In this document: in pieces, positions 40,226-50,500 of the stretch | Layout of the letters: each line of letters starts with the position of its first letter | Position numbering within the stretch: position 1 is the first letter of the stretch | Assembly (NCBI GenBank): GCA_021770095.1 | Contig: JAETRQ010000001.1 | Coordinates: 224,930-288,929 of the forward strand | Reading direction: 5' to 3' | Source: Eubacteriaceae bacterium | GTDB lineage: Bacteria > Bacillota > Clostridia > Oscillospirales > Acutalibacteraceae | Length of the DNA: 64,000 bases | The notes under the pieces: model-generated | Seen by the model: only the letters and a program-made list of their open reading frames with translations | What the model was told of the DNA's origin: nothing | Database searches by the model: none | Program-made: the position numbers and the translations under genes

Positions 40226-43200
40226 TTATTTTCTATTTAATTTCAGGAGTTTCAGTTCAAACGGGCGGAATTCCGGCAAATCCTTGAACGCAATTATTTC
40301 ATCTTCCATAATATCTGTAATGCCCGAAATCTCATAACCATCAAAACATACAGAGCATTTTTGAACACTGTCACTGCAGTTGTACAATCGCAAAACTGCA
40401 CCGTTCTTATCATCAGATATTTTCACAGATTCCAGAACAATGTTTTCATTATCACACTTAAACGGTGCAAAAGTGTCCAAATCGCCAACACCATTTACGG
40501 CAACCGGTTCGTTATTAACCGCATAAGCATGACGATATGTATCAGCAGAAAGTTTGCCGCTGTGTGTATAAACTGCGAGTTTCAATGTATGCAAACCCTG
40601 GTCCACGTTTGTTCCGGGTCCTTTTAACGGACTTCTGATAAGGTCCACGTCAATAACACTGCCCTTACATCTGTAACCATACTTGCAGTCATTGATAATT
40701 GAAATTCCGTATTCATCATTACTCATATCAACAAACTTTTGACCCGAAACCTCAAACTGTGCCTTTTCAACACTGTTATTTTCTGTTGTTGCACGCATGA
40801 TATGACCGAATGGAACATTAAAACTGCATACATCACTGACTACACTGACAGGGAATTCAACACGCATCATCTGACACTTCTGATGACAATCAATAGTCAA
40901 ATCCATGTCAAGACACTCACTGTCCTGTGCAAGAGTATAACAGCATCTGATTGTGCTTGCACCGAGTTTGAACTCTGCTGTTGCAGTCGCACAGGCACCG
41001 TCAAGATTTGTTTCAAATGATGTACATTTTGCATCACGGCGGCTTTTCTGATAATGGATTGGATGAATATCCCAGCAGTCACCTATATCCGTATAGGCTG
41101 AAAATACACCCATTTTTTTGCCATTCTGAACAAACTCACGATTAAGTGTTTTATCAAAAAGAGAAACGATACAGCCGTCTTTGAATTGAACACGCAGTTT
41201 ATCATTCTCTATGGTATGATTGGTTGCTTTAACTGTGAACCGATTTGTCTGTTTCATCTGTGATACAGGCAAAAATCCCATTGCAGGTATATCACAAGAA
41301 TACCAATTACCATCCACTTTAAAGACACCGCTTTGTGCAAAGGAGTTCAGGTTAAGCAGCCCTTTGCCGAAAAGTTTATTTGACAGAATTGCTATTGCGT
41401 CATTCAGATGAGGAAGTATCTTTTCATATCTTGCAACACTTTCATCATAAACACGGTTTATGGATGAACCGGGCAGAATATCATGGAATTGATAAAGCAA
41501 TACTTCTTTCCAAATTGTTTCCAGTTCTTCAGCTGAAATAGGAACATCAATATCACGTTCTTCTGCAAGCAGCATAAGATATTCATAATTTTTAAGTGCA
41601 AATTCGCATTTACGGTTATACTTTTTATTTTTGCTTTGGGTTGTATATGTACCCCTATGCCTTTCAAGATAGAGTTCTCCAATATGCGTCGGATATTTTG
41701 TTTTTCCGTCATCGAGAATTTTAAAACTGTCCAGTGCCTTTTTCGGTGTAACTTTCGGCATATGTGAAAGGTCATTAAAACGATGCATACGTTCAATATG
41801 CTCATATCCCGGTCCTGCCCCGCCGTCACCGATACCGTAAAGCATCATCGATTTATCGCTGATTGGACGCTCCTGATAATTTTGTTCACCGAATTTGAGG
41901 CGCATACCTTCAACAGGTCCGTTATATGTATCATCAGGAAGCATATGAGCAAATACTTCAGACCCATCAGGTGACTGCCATTTAAATGTATGATACGGGA
42001 ATTTATTGACGGTATTCCAACTCATTTTCTGCGTAAGGAAATACGGTACGCCTGCAAGTTTCATTACCTGCGGCAAACATGCTGAATAGCCGAAACTATC
42101 AGGCAGCCACAGAATTTTCATATCCTGTCCGAATTCTTCACGAAAAAACTTTTTGCCGTAATAGAATTGTCTTATCATACTCTCACCGCTGATAAGATTT
42201 GAATCCATTTCAACCCATGTTGCACCCTGAACATCCCAATTAGGTGTTTTTGCTGCCTCAAGCACACGCTCATAAATTTGAGGATAATCTTCTTTAATCC
42301 AATCATAGAGTTGTGCCTGTGACGCACCGAAAATATAATCGGGATATTTTTCAATATTATGCAGTTGTGTACTGAAAGTACGTGCACCCTTGCGCTTGCT
42401 TTCTCTGATAGGCCACTTCCACGCCAGATCAAGATGTGCATGACCTACTGCGAAATATTCAAACTGAGGACCATTATTTTTTTGTGCAAGCAAAGGTGCA
42501 ATGTCTTTACGAATAACAGCAGCCGTTTCATCGCTTAAATTACGATATGATTTTGACAACTTATTGCATACACTATAGATTTGTTCTGTATATTCATCAT
42601 CATAATTTGTGTCATAAACAGAGATTAAAACCTGCAAGTCATAGGCAAGCGCACGTATATTTTCATTACATACGGCAATAGAAGCCTCATCAATTGCGGC
42701 TTTATTTTTCAGATTGCCGAACAAATCATTTGCTGCTGCATCCACCCAAAAATCGACAATACCGTTCTCTGAAAAATCATCCACAACACGTTTTACAGGC
42801 AGACCGAGACTATAAGCATATTCCGATGCATAACAAGTGATGGACTGGACAGGTGTGCCGTCTGTTTTGTATATCAGGCCTTCACCGCCGAGATTCAAAA
42901 GGTATACTATTTTTTTGCCATCTACGCCATTTGGAACCCTGCCTGTTATATGGAACCATGCACAGTCAAAAGTTTGTTCTGCCCATACGTCGCCGACAGT
43001 AATATCTGCAATTTTTCTGCCGTTTGTACGTTCGTCAAATTTCAGCGGTTCATGACTGACATATGCGTCCATTTTTAAATCTGCAATAGGCGTATATGCA
43101 TGGTCCTGCAAATAATCAATCATTGCATCCATTCGCTCACGTTCAGCAATTTTAGGGATACTGATACCGCCTTTTTTATTACGTCCGGTTTTAATACGAT

Positions 43201-43249
43201 CTAATTTACATTCAGCAATCGTTGTTTTTTGTTTAAATGTTTTTTTCAT
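40226..43249 (-). CDS. GH38 alpha-mannosidase
   Basis: YFAVGHAHLDLAWKWPIRESKRK, WDVQGATWVEMDSNLISGESMIRQFYYGKKFF, WLPDSFGYSACLPQ. Confidence 0.92.
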   Translation of the reverse strand: MKKTFKQKTTIAECKLDRIKTGRNKKGGISIPKIAERERMDAMIDYLQDHAYTPIADLKMDAYVSHEPLKFDERTNGRKIADITVGDVWAEQTFDCAWFHITGRVPNGVDGKKIVYLLNLGGEGLIYKTDGTPVQSITCYASEYAYSLGLPVKRVVDDFSENGIVDFWVDAAANDLFGNLKNKAAIDEASIAVCNENIRALAYDLQVLISVYDTNYDDEYTEQIYSVCNKLSKSYRNLSDETAAVIRKDIAPLLAQKNNGPQFEYFAVGHAHLDLAWKWPIRESKRKGARTFSTQLHNIEKYPDYIFGASQAQLYDWIKEDYPQIYERVLEAAKTPNWDVQGATWVEMDSNLISGESMIRQFYYGKKFFREEFGQDMKILWLPDSFGYSACLPQVMKLAGVPYFLTQKMSWNTVNKFPYHTFKWQSPDGSEVFAHMLPDDTYNGPVEGMRLKFGEQNYQERPISDKSMMLYGIGDGGAGPGYEHIERMHRFNDLSHMPKVTPKKALDSFKILDDGKTKYPTHIGELYLERHRGTYTTQSKNKKYNRKCEFALKNYEYLMLLAEERDIDVPISAEELETIWKEVLLYQFHDILPGSSINRVYDESVARYEKILPHLNDAIAILSNKLFGKGLLNLNSFAQSGVFKVDGNWYSCDIPAMGFLPVSQMKQTNRFTVKATNHTIENDKLRVQFKDGCIVSLFDKTLNREFVQNGKKMGVFSAYTDIGDCWDIHPIHYQKSRRDAKCTSFETNLDGACATATAEFKLGASTIRCCYTLAQDSECLDMDLTIDCHQKCQMMRVEFPVSVVSDVCSFNVPFGHIMRATTENNSVEKAQFEVSGQKFVDMSNDEYGISIINDCKYGYRCKGSVIDVDLIRSPLKGPGTNVDQGLHTLKLAVYTHSGKLSADTYRHAYAVNNEPVAVNGVGDLDTFAPFKCDNENIVLESVKISDDKNGAVLRLYNCSDSVQKCSVCFDGYEISGITDIMEDEIIAFKDLPEFRPFELKLLKLNRK

Positions 43250-43373
43250 AACAAAAATTCACCGCAGTTCAAATCATTAATTAAATTAAATTATATAATT
43301 AAGATATGCAACTGCGGTTTTCCTTTATCATTATTATAAATATATTAACACAATATATGAGTTTTCACAAACA

Positions 43374-44807
43374 TTAATTATTTTCTGCTTTTTCAAGTGC
43401 TGCTCTTTGAGCAAGAACCTTTTCATGCACCTCGTCTTTGGTTTTGCCTGTCAGTTTGTAGAAAAAGAAAGGTACACCTGCAAGGAACATCATAAGACCA
43501 TGGAATATTGTGTAGAAGAACAGCATCCATACCTTTGTTTTCAGGCTCTGTCCTGTACCGTCCTCAAGCCCCTGAATATATCCACAGATTGAATTTGAAC
43601 CATAGAGAATTTTAGGTGCAAGACCATTTGCGATAGTTCCTGAAATCATTGTACCTATACCGATAACAAACGGAAGTGACGCATCAAGACGTTTGCCTGT
43701 TTTAAGTTCAATATCTTCGAGTACATCTGCCTGAAACATTGTCGGCAGAAGATTTGATGCACCAAACTGCAAACCAATAAGGAAGAGGAATACGATAAAC
43801 AATATCTGAAGCACCGGGCTTGGAGATTTGAAATAAATATAACCGACTGCAAATGCGGCAGTGTTGATAATAACAGAATAGATGCCGCTTGCAATATACA
43901 GAACTTTTGAGTTGAATTTTTTAAGCAGGAAGTTGATTACAAGCATACCAACCGCTGTACCGATACCTGTCGGCAATCCGAACCAAAGCAATTTGCTTGA
44001 ACTTCCCAAAAGTGCTGCTGCAAGGAAAGCCTGCATAAAGTTTGCGATACTTCTGAAACTCTTTAAGAATTCCGAAATAATAATTGCCCATGCATATTTA
44101 TTTTTAAGAACATCTGCATAACCCTCAAGAGGATTTTTCTTTTCATTATCATACGCAATACGCTCTCTCGTCATTCTGATGCCGAAGAGCATTGTTATAA
44201 TCCCGATTACTCCGCAAAGGGCAGCACCGATAATGTACTGCCAACCTGCATCTTTAACAAAAATTGCGATAACAAGCACAATTACGAGCGGTGCAGAATT
44301 GCCGACTGCTGAAACAATACCCCTGAATGACATTACAGAGTCACGCTCTTTAAGATTAGGAGTCAGAACCGCAGCCATACTGTTAATCTGATTACCAAAA
44401 TTAGTAGCAACCGCCCAGCCAATGGCAATGGTTACAATGTAAATCATCAAAAATGTATCTGTTAAGCCCTTAGGCGTCCAAAAACTGAGGACAAGCAAAA
44501 TTCCAACAGGTATTGCTGCGAGTAGAACGAGCGGTCTGAACTTACCTTTTTTGCCGATAGAACGTCCGTCAATATACATTGCAATAAAGAAATTCAGTAT
44601 AAATGGAATTACACTTACCAGAACATTGAACAAGGATGCCTGAGAATCTGTAATTTTCAATACATCTACAAGATATGCATTACGATATGAACCAACCATA
44701 CCCGTCATATTGGTATAAAAAAATACTGCAACAAGATATGCGATAAATTCACCGGTTTTCAAATGTTTTTTATTCTGTACATTCATTTTAATTTCATTTT
44801 CTGGCAT
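43374..44807 (-). CDS. MFS transporter, GPH-like sugar/cation symporter
   Basis: ~12 TM segments; FFIAMYIDGRSIGKKGKFRPLVLLAAIPVG. Confidence 0.82.
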   Translation of the reverse strand: MPENEIKMNVQNKKHLKTGEFIAYLVAVFFYTNMTGMVGSYRNAYLVDVLKITDSQASLFNVLVSVIPFILNFFIAMYIDGRSIGKKGKFRPLVLLAAIPVGILLVLSFWTPKGLTDTFLMIYIVTIAIGWAVATNFGNQINSMAAVLTPNLKERDSVMSFRGIVSAVGNSAPLVIVLVIAIFVKDAGWQYIIGAALCGVIGIITMLFGIRMTRERIAYDNEKKNPLEGYADVLKNKYAWAIIISEFLKSFRSIANFMQAFLAAALLGSSSKLLWFGLPTGIGTAVGMLVINFLLKKFNSKVLYIASGIYSVIINTAAFAVGYIYFKSPSPVLQILFIVFLFLIGLQFGASNLLPTMFQADVLEDIELKTGKRLDASLPFVIGIGTMISGTIANGLAPKILYGSNSICGYIQGLEDGTGQSLKTKVWMLFFYTIFHGLMMFLAGVPFFFYKLTGKTKDEVHEKVLAQRAALEKAENN

Positions 44808-44825
44808 AAAATTTACCCCTTACAA

Positions 44826-46139
44826 TCATTCACGATTGATTTTTAAAACAGTATCATAATCTCTTTGCTCTTTATCCCCTATCATAGAAAGAACAAAAGT
44901 ATCAATATCTGACAATATCGGATTTTTGGCACTGGCTTTTTTCTCAATAATATGAGTAACAGGATGCAGTCTTTTAAGCAGTTTGGACATAGCATTATAC
45001 ATCGGGGTACCTTCAACATAAGGCTCATTTCCTATAAATATATTGCGTACCAACTCAACACCGACATCCTTGGCAAGCAGATTTTCAATACTCTTATCCA
45101 CTATAAAGCAAAGTAATCTCCCGAGTTTTTTCAATGTAAATCTATCAAGAATTTTCTTTACGGGAGCAGGGAGTATTTCTTCCATCTTCCAGTTAATCAT
45201 TCGGTCAAAACGCCATTTAAAATACTCTTGGGCAGTCTTGCCCTGTTTATCATAATCAAAATCATGGATTGTATAAGACTTTATATCAATCGTTTTATTA
45301 TCTTCAAACGTAACTTTTCTGTATGCACACGGACAGCCGACAAAACATCCCGTCTGCACATCTGTAATTTTATTGCCTTTTTTTGTGGTATAATCCGTAA
45401 TAGCCTGTGCATGCATATGGCCTGTAAAAATCAAGTCCAAACCTGCATCTGCTAACTTGGTTGCAACATTTTCCCAATCAGTCAATTTTGCATCGCCAAT
45501 CAGATTCATAACGGCAGAAAACGGCAGGAGCGGATAATGTGTCATTGCAAATATGTACTGCCCTTCATCATGAGCCTTTTTGATTTCATCAAGAGCCCAC
45601 TCCATCTGACTGTCCCATATTCCTTTAAAATCCTTGCAGTCACCATCACAGTTCAGAGCAAGAAGTCTTATGCCGTCTGCAATCTGTGCAACATAACTCA
45701 TACTTTCTTTATGTTCACTTATTGCGCTGTCAAAGCCGAAATCTTTGTAAAAATCTCTCAGTTCTTCCCTCGGCATACCTCTGACAGGTATCATTTCATC
45801 TCCCTCAAACTCAACAGGTTCACCGTCTTCACAATAATCGTGTCTTGCGGTGATAAGATAAATTTTCTTACCCTGTTCAGTGAGTTTATACAGTCGTTCT
45901 CTGATTCCTACGTGGCTTTGATATTCTCCGCGGTAAACCAAATCGCCCGGAATAAGAATAACATCCGTATCCTTATCCTGTGCAATCTGCTCAAATCCCG
46001 CATCGACTATTGCAGGTGTTTCAGCAACACACTTCTGGTCTGTTACACTCCTTTTTTCATACGCATCACCTGTTCGCTTGAACGATGAGTCATAATAATG
46101 CGTATCCGTCACGAGAAAAAAGGAAAATGGTTTTTCCAT
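44826..46139 (-). CDS. Calcineurin-like metallophosphoesterase (cytoplasmic)
   Basis: FFLVTDTHYYD, ILIPGDLVYRGEYQSH, ITARHDY, FAMTHYPLLP, FTGHMHAQA; ATG 46139 with AAGGGG RBS. Confidence 0.87.
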   Translation of the reverse strand: MEKPFSFFLVTDTHYYDSSFKRTGDAYEKRSVTDQKCVAETPAIVDAGFEQIAQDKDTDVILIPGDLVYRGEYQSHVGIRERLYKLTEQGKKIYLITARHDYCEDGEPVEFEGDEMIPVRGMPREELRDFYKDFGFDSAISEHKESMSYVAQIADGIRLLALNCDGDCKDFKGIWDSQMEWALDEIKKAHDEGQYIFAMTHYPLLPFSAVMNLIGDAKLTDWENVATKLADAGLDLIFTGHMHAQAITDYTTKKGNKITDVQTGCFVGCPCAYRKVTFEDNKTIDIKSYTIHDFDYDKQGKTAQEYFKWRFDRMINWKMEEILPAPVKKILDRFTLKKLGRLLCFIVDKSIENLLAKDVGVELVRNIFIGNEPYVEGTPMYNAMSKLLKRLHPVTHIIEKKASAKNPILSDIDTFVLSMIGDKEQRDYDTVLKINRE

Positions 46140-46212
46140 ATTTTCATCCCCTTTATTTACATTTATAAAATACCACATCAGATAGGCTTTATAAATAAGC
46201 AATATCACTCAT

Positions 46213-46230
46213 AATGTTAGGATTATAACT
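46213..46230 (-). promoter_or_regulatory. 18-bp motif AGTTATAATCCTAACATT upstream of metallophosphoesterase/MFS operon
   Basis: Identical to 47074-47091 in opposite orientation; contains TATAAT facing the downstream operon. Confidence 0.6.
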
Positions 46231-46266
46231 TTTTTGTGCTTTCACCTTAAAGGCTTAGAATGATTT

Positions 46267-47073
46267 TTATCTTGTTTTTCTTCTGTATTCAAGAGGTGAA
46301 CAGCCTACTGTTTTCTTAAAACTTGATGAAAAATACTGTTGGTCGGCATAATGCAGGATTTTAGAAATATTGCCGATACTGACATTTGTATGGGTTAAAT
46401 AACTTTTGGCTGCATCTATCTTTTTATCCAAAAAATACTGATAAGGAGTAATATTATATTTATTCTTAAAAACATTGATAATATAGTTTTTTGAATAATT
46501 CATGCTTTCACAAAGTTTATCAAGGTTAAAATAACTTTCAACACACTCGTCAAGTTTTTTTCTGATAATATCCGGCAAATCCGCATTCTCAGCCAAAACA
46601 CGGTTTCTGATATACATAAAAATATGAATAAGACTGATTGTAATCTTGTTCACCATTACATCATAAGGAATATCCTGCTTTGAAGCATCAACTATTTCTT
46701 CAAAATGCTTTTTTACAGCATCACAATTTTTGAACAAATACACATCTTTGGGCAAGTAATTACGAATCAGACTGTCAGCAAAATCTCCTTTAAAAACAAT
46801 CCATAATTTGTGCCACGGATTTGTAGCATCGGATTTATAGCAATGGCGGCTGCCGACTTTCAATAAAAATATATCATTCTTTTCAGGTTCAAGATGATTA
46901 CCGTCAATATCAAGTGTACCTTTACCATCAATTATAAATTCCAATGCATTTAAATCGGAGTTAGCCCTTTCAATAACAAATGTTTTGTCGCAATAGGTTT
47001 CACCCACAATTTCAATTTTCAGCGGTTCATCTTCATCATTCAGTGCAGTAAAATTTTTGAATTTCTCAATCAT
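46267..47073 (-). CDS. AraC-family transcriptional regulator
   Basis: Cupin-like N-terminus; C-terminal NLDKLCESMNYSKNYIINVFKNKYNITPYQYFLDKKIDAAKSYLTHTNVSIGNISKILHYADQQYFSSSFKKTVGCSPLEYRRK. Confidence 0.92.
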   Translation of the reverse strand: MIEKFKNFTALNDEDEPLKIEIVGETYCDKTFVIERANSDLNALEFIIDGKGTLDIDGNHLEPEKNDIFLLKVGSRHCYKSDATNPWHKLWIVFKGDFADSLIRNYLPKDVYLFKNCDAVKKHFEEIVDASKQDIPYDVMVNKITISLIHIFMYIRNRVLAENADLPDIIRKKLDECVESYFNLDKLCESMNYSKNYIINVFKNKYNITPYQYFLDKKIDAAKSYLTHTNVSIGNISKILHYADQQYFSSSFKKTVGCSPLEYRRKTR

Positions 47074-47091
47074 AGTTATAATCCTAACATT
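47074..47091 (+). promoter_or_regulatory. 18-bp motif AGTTATAATCCTAACATT between araC and GH36
   Basis: Second copy of the motif; abuts the araC start codon and faces the GH36 gene. Confidence 0.6.
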
Positions 47092-47185
47092 CTTCTTAAT
47101 TTTTCATATTTATATAAGATTTTATTTGTGATATTTTTATAATATCTAATAAATTTAATTTCGTCAACCATAAGGAGAAATCAAT

Positions 47186-49267
47186 ATGATAATAAACAAA
47201 AATAACATTTTTGTTTTAGAAACAAAAAACGCCCACTATGTTCTGGGTGTTGATAAATATGGATACAATCATCATTTGCATTGGGGTAAAAAATGCAACG
47301 CTGATGATTATTATATTCAGAAAATTAAAGATCAGAATTCCAATCACTCTGTGCTTGATGAATTCAAACAGGAATATACTCCGTTCGGACAGACAATGTA
47401 CAGAGGCTGTGCAATCAAAGCAGAATTTGCAGACGGATGCCGCGATATATGTTTGAATTATAACGGATATGAAATTGAAGAAAACACGCTTAAACTAAAA
47501 TTCTCCGATAACGTGTATCCTTTAAAAATTGTTCTTAACTATTCAGTCTGTGATGAGAATGACATCATAACCAGATGGACCACCGTGAAAAATAATTCTG
47601 AAAATTCAATATATTTTGAAAAGCTGTTCAGTGCGGAATTCAATCTTCCGTCGAAAAAGCCGTACACTTTTAAGAACACAAACGGTGCATGGGGCGGAGA
47701 AAATATTGAAACAAATACAACGCTTGAAAGCGGAACTTTTGTAAGTGAAAGCCGCAAAGGCACAACAGGTCATAATCAATCCCCATATTTTATTGCATAT
47801 CAAAATGCGGACGAAAAAATCGGTGATGTTTATTTTGCAACTCTTGCTTACAGCGGTAATTTCAAAGTAAAAGCGGAAAGAGACTTATTCAACTCAACAA
47901 GAATTATTATCGGAATAAGTGACTTTGATTTTAAATTTGAACTCAAAGCAGGAGAAAAATTTGATACACCAAAAGTGTTTTGCGGATTCACGCAGGGATT
48001 CGGCGATATGTCAAGACAGATGAATAAATTTGCGATTGATTATGTATTGCCTAAAACATTTAACAATAAACCGCTTCCTATTCTTTATAATTCATGGGAA
48101 GCAACCGAATTTGATGTAAACTGCAAAAATCAATCTGCACTTGCCGAGATTGCTGCACAAATCGGAGTAGAACTGTTTGTTATGGATGACGGGTGGTTCG
48201 GCAAACGCAATAATGACAGAGCCGGACTCGGCGACTGGTTTGTTAATAAAGAAAAATTCCCTAACGGGCTTGATGAACTTATCAGCAAGGTTAATGAACT
48301 GGGTATGGATTTCGGTATCTGGGTTGAACCGGAAATGGTGAACAGAGACAGTGATTTATACAGAACACATCCTGACTGGGCATATCATTTTGACACCCGT
48401 TATTCCTGTGAACTGCGCAATCAGCTTGTTTTAAATATGACAAGGAAAGAGGTTCAGGAATACATATTTGATTGTCTTAACAATCTACTTTCTAATCACA
48501 ATATCAAATATATTAAATGGGATATGAACAGACCGTTCTCAGAAGTCGGAGCAGAAAATCTTGACTGCCAGCAAATGTTATGGTATCTGCACACAAAAGC
48601 AGTATATGACATCGTGGATAAACTCAAAGAGCTTCACCCTGATGTTGCATTTGAAAGCTGTGCGTCAGGCGGCGGCAGAGCAGACTATGGCGCACTTATG
48701 CACTATGATCAGGTGTGGACCAGTGATAACACAGACGGTATTGACCGTATGGTTATCCAGAAAGGATATTCTCTGCTCAGGCCAATCAAAACAATGCGTG
48801 CTTGGGTAACCGACATTGCAGGTATCAACAAACATTGTTCACTTGACTTTCGTTTCAATATTGCAATGCAGGGGTCTTTGGGAATCGGTGGTGATTTAAC
48901 AAAATATTCCGACGAAGATATAGAAATCTGCAAAAAGAATGTTGCATTATACAAAGAAATCAGAAATCTTGTTCAGTTCGGCAATTTGTACAGACTGATG
49001 GACATTGATGAGGATGAAGTTCTGTTCAATCAATATGTCAATGAAGATAAAACAGAAAGTGTTGCCTTTATTGCTGCAAACGGAACAAGATTTTACAAAA
49101 AGAGCATACCAATGCGTTTTGACGGACTGGATGAAAACAAGCGTTACACACTCACTTTGAACGACAAAACATATAACAAGAGCGGTGCTTATCTGATGAA
49201 CATCGGCATTGATTTGGAAATCCGCGGTGCTGATTATAATAGAATTATTCTAATTAAAGAAGCATAA
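47186..49267 (+). CDS. GH36 alpha-galactosidase
   Basis: LPILYNSWEATEFDVNCKNQ, FVMDDGWFGKRNNDRAGLGDWFVNKEKFPNGLDELI, FGIWVEPEMVN, YIKWDMNRPFSE, ESCASGGGRAD, WTSDNTDGIDR. Confidence 0.95.
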   Translation: MIINKNNIFVLETKNAHYVLGVDKYGYNHHLHWGKKCNADDYYIQKIKDQNSNHSVLDEFKQEYTPFGQTMYRGCAIKAEFADGCRDICLNYNGYEIEENTLKLKFSDNVYPLKIVLNYSVCDENDIITRWTTVKNNSENSIYFEKLFSAEFNLPSKKPYTFKNTNGAWGGENIETNTTLESGTFVSESRKGTTGHNQSPYFIAYQNADEKIGDVYFATLAYSGNFKVKAERDLFNSTRIIIGISDFDFKFELKAGEKFDTPKVFCGFTQGFGDMSRQMNKFAIDYVLPKTFNNKPLPILYNSWEATEFDVNCKNQSALAEIAAQIGVELFVMDDGWFGKRNNDRAGLGDWFVNKEKFPNGLDELISKVNELGMDFGIWVEPEMVNRDSDLYRTHPDWAYHFDTRYSCELRNQLVLNMTRKEVQEYIFDCLNNLLSNHNIKYIKWDMNRPFSEVGAENLDCQQMLWYLHTKAVYDIVDKLKELHPDVAFESCASGGGRADYGALMHYDQVWTSDNTDGIDRMVIQKGYSLLRPIKTMRAWVTDIAGINKHCSLDFRFNIAMQGSLGIGGDLTKYSDEDIEICKKNVALYKEIRNLVQFGNLYRLMDIDEDEVLFNQYVNEDKTESVAFIAANGTRFYKKSIPMRFDGLDENKRYTLTLNDKTYNKSGAYLMNIGIDLEIRGADYNRIILIKEA

Positions 49268-49278
49268 ACACAAAAATG

Positions 49279-49312
49279 AGGCAGGGATGCTGTAAAAACA
49301 GCATCTCTGCCT
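49279..49312 (+). terminator. Terminator after GH36
   Basis: AGGCAGGGATGCTGT-AAAA-ACAGCATCTCTGCCT then TTTTATTTTT. Confidence 0.85.
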
Positions 49313-49398
49313 TTTATTTTTATTCATAGAATTGTATATTACGAAAAATATGATATAATTGTATTACAATATACCAATAAGATTTGATTGTAATCTGA

Positions 49399-50343
49399 TT
49401 ACGGAGTATCTATATCAAATTCGGTGTTTTCTGTAAGATATTCTTCAGCAAAATGTACTGCCACAGCACCGTCCGCAACTGCAGTAACAACTTGGCGAAG
49501 GGCTTTTGTACGAATATCCCCAACTGCAAAAACACCATCAACATTTGTCTTTGTATCCTCACCGGCAATGATATATCCGTTGGAATCAAGTGCAACTGAA
49601 TGATTCAAAAAATCCGTTGCAGGCTTTCTGCCTATGCTTACGAATATAGCGTCACAAGTAATATCACGCTCTTCTTTTGTAATTTCATTTCTTATTTTTG
49701 CACCGACAATTCGCTCTTCAGCATGTAATTCTGAAACAACGCTGTCCCATACAAATTCTATATTAGGTGCTTTCATCAATGAATCATGATAAATTTTTGT
49801 GGCACGAAGCGTGTTTCTGCGGTGAACAACATATACTTTAGCAGCAATACGGGACAGATACAAGGCATCCGCTGCCGCAGTATTACCTCCGCCGACTACA
49901 ATTACCGACTTATCTTTATAAAATCTTCCGTCACAATGTGCACAATAATGGATACCTTTACCAATCATCTTTTTTTCCATCGGCAATCCCAATTCACGGG
50001 GATTTGCACCTGAGGCAATCACAATTGTTTTTCCGTAAAAATCTTTACTCATACTTTTAACTTTTTTAATTTTTTCAGAGAAATCAACCGATATAATATC
50101 CTCATATTCTGTTTTTACCCCAAAACGCTCGGCACCCTGCTGCATTTTCATGCCAAGAGTGAAACCATCAATGCCTTCTTCAAATCCGGGATAATTATCA
50201 ATTTCTCCTGTCAAAGCCATTTGACCGCCGACTGACATTCTCTCAATTACCAAAGTATCAAAACCCGCACGGGCAGCATACAATGCGGCTGTATATCCCG
50301 CCGGTCCTCCGCCGATAATAATCATATCATAAATATGTTGCAT
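49399..50343 (-). CDS. trxB: Thioredoxin-disulfide reductase
   Basis: IIGGGPAGYTAALYAARAG, HYCAHCDG redox site, VVGGGNTAAADALYLS, GVFAVGDIR. Confidence 0.93.
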   Translation of the reverse strand: MQHIYDMIIIGGGPAGYTAALYAARAGFDTLVIERMSVGGQMALTGEIDNYPGFEEGIDGFTLGMKMQQGAERFGVKTEYEDIISVDFSEKIKKVKSMSKDFYGKTIVIASGANPRELGLPMEKKMIGKGIHYCAHCDGRFYKDKSVIVVGGGNTAAADALYLSRIAAKVYVVHRRNTLRATKIYHDSLMKAPNIEFVWDSVVSELHAEERIVGAKIRNEITKEERDITCDAIFVSIGRKPATDFLNHSVALDSNGYIIAGEDTKTNVDGVFAVGDIRTKALRQVVTAVADGAVAVHFAEEYLTENTEFDIDTP

Positions 50344-50500
50344 TACTAATCTCCTGTTACCTTATTAATAAAATAATATGAAATACAAACAGAATATATC
50401 TGATTGCATCAATAATTTGAACCTCATTTGCAATCGGTGCAAATACATTCATAAATCGTTTCGTTTAATCGTTTTACGCTCTTTCTGAAAGGAATTTCTT

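Noticed and set aside
43261-43320. ACCGCAGTT...AACTGCGGT inverted repeat as a terminator
   Set aside because: Loop of ~40 nt and no good T run on the minus strand; too weak to call.
45537-46088. 183-aa plus-strand ORF
   Set aside because: Antisense to the metallophosphoesterase; Cys/Phe-rich composition typical of a shadow ORF.
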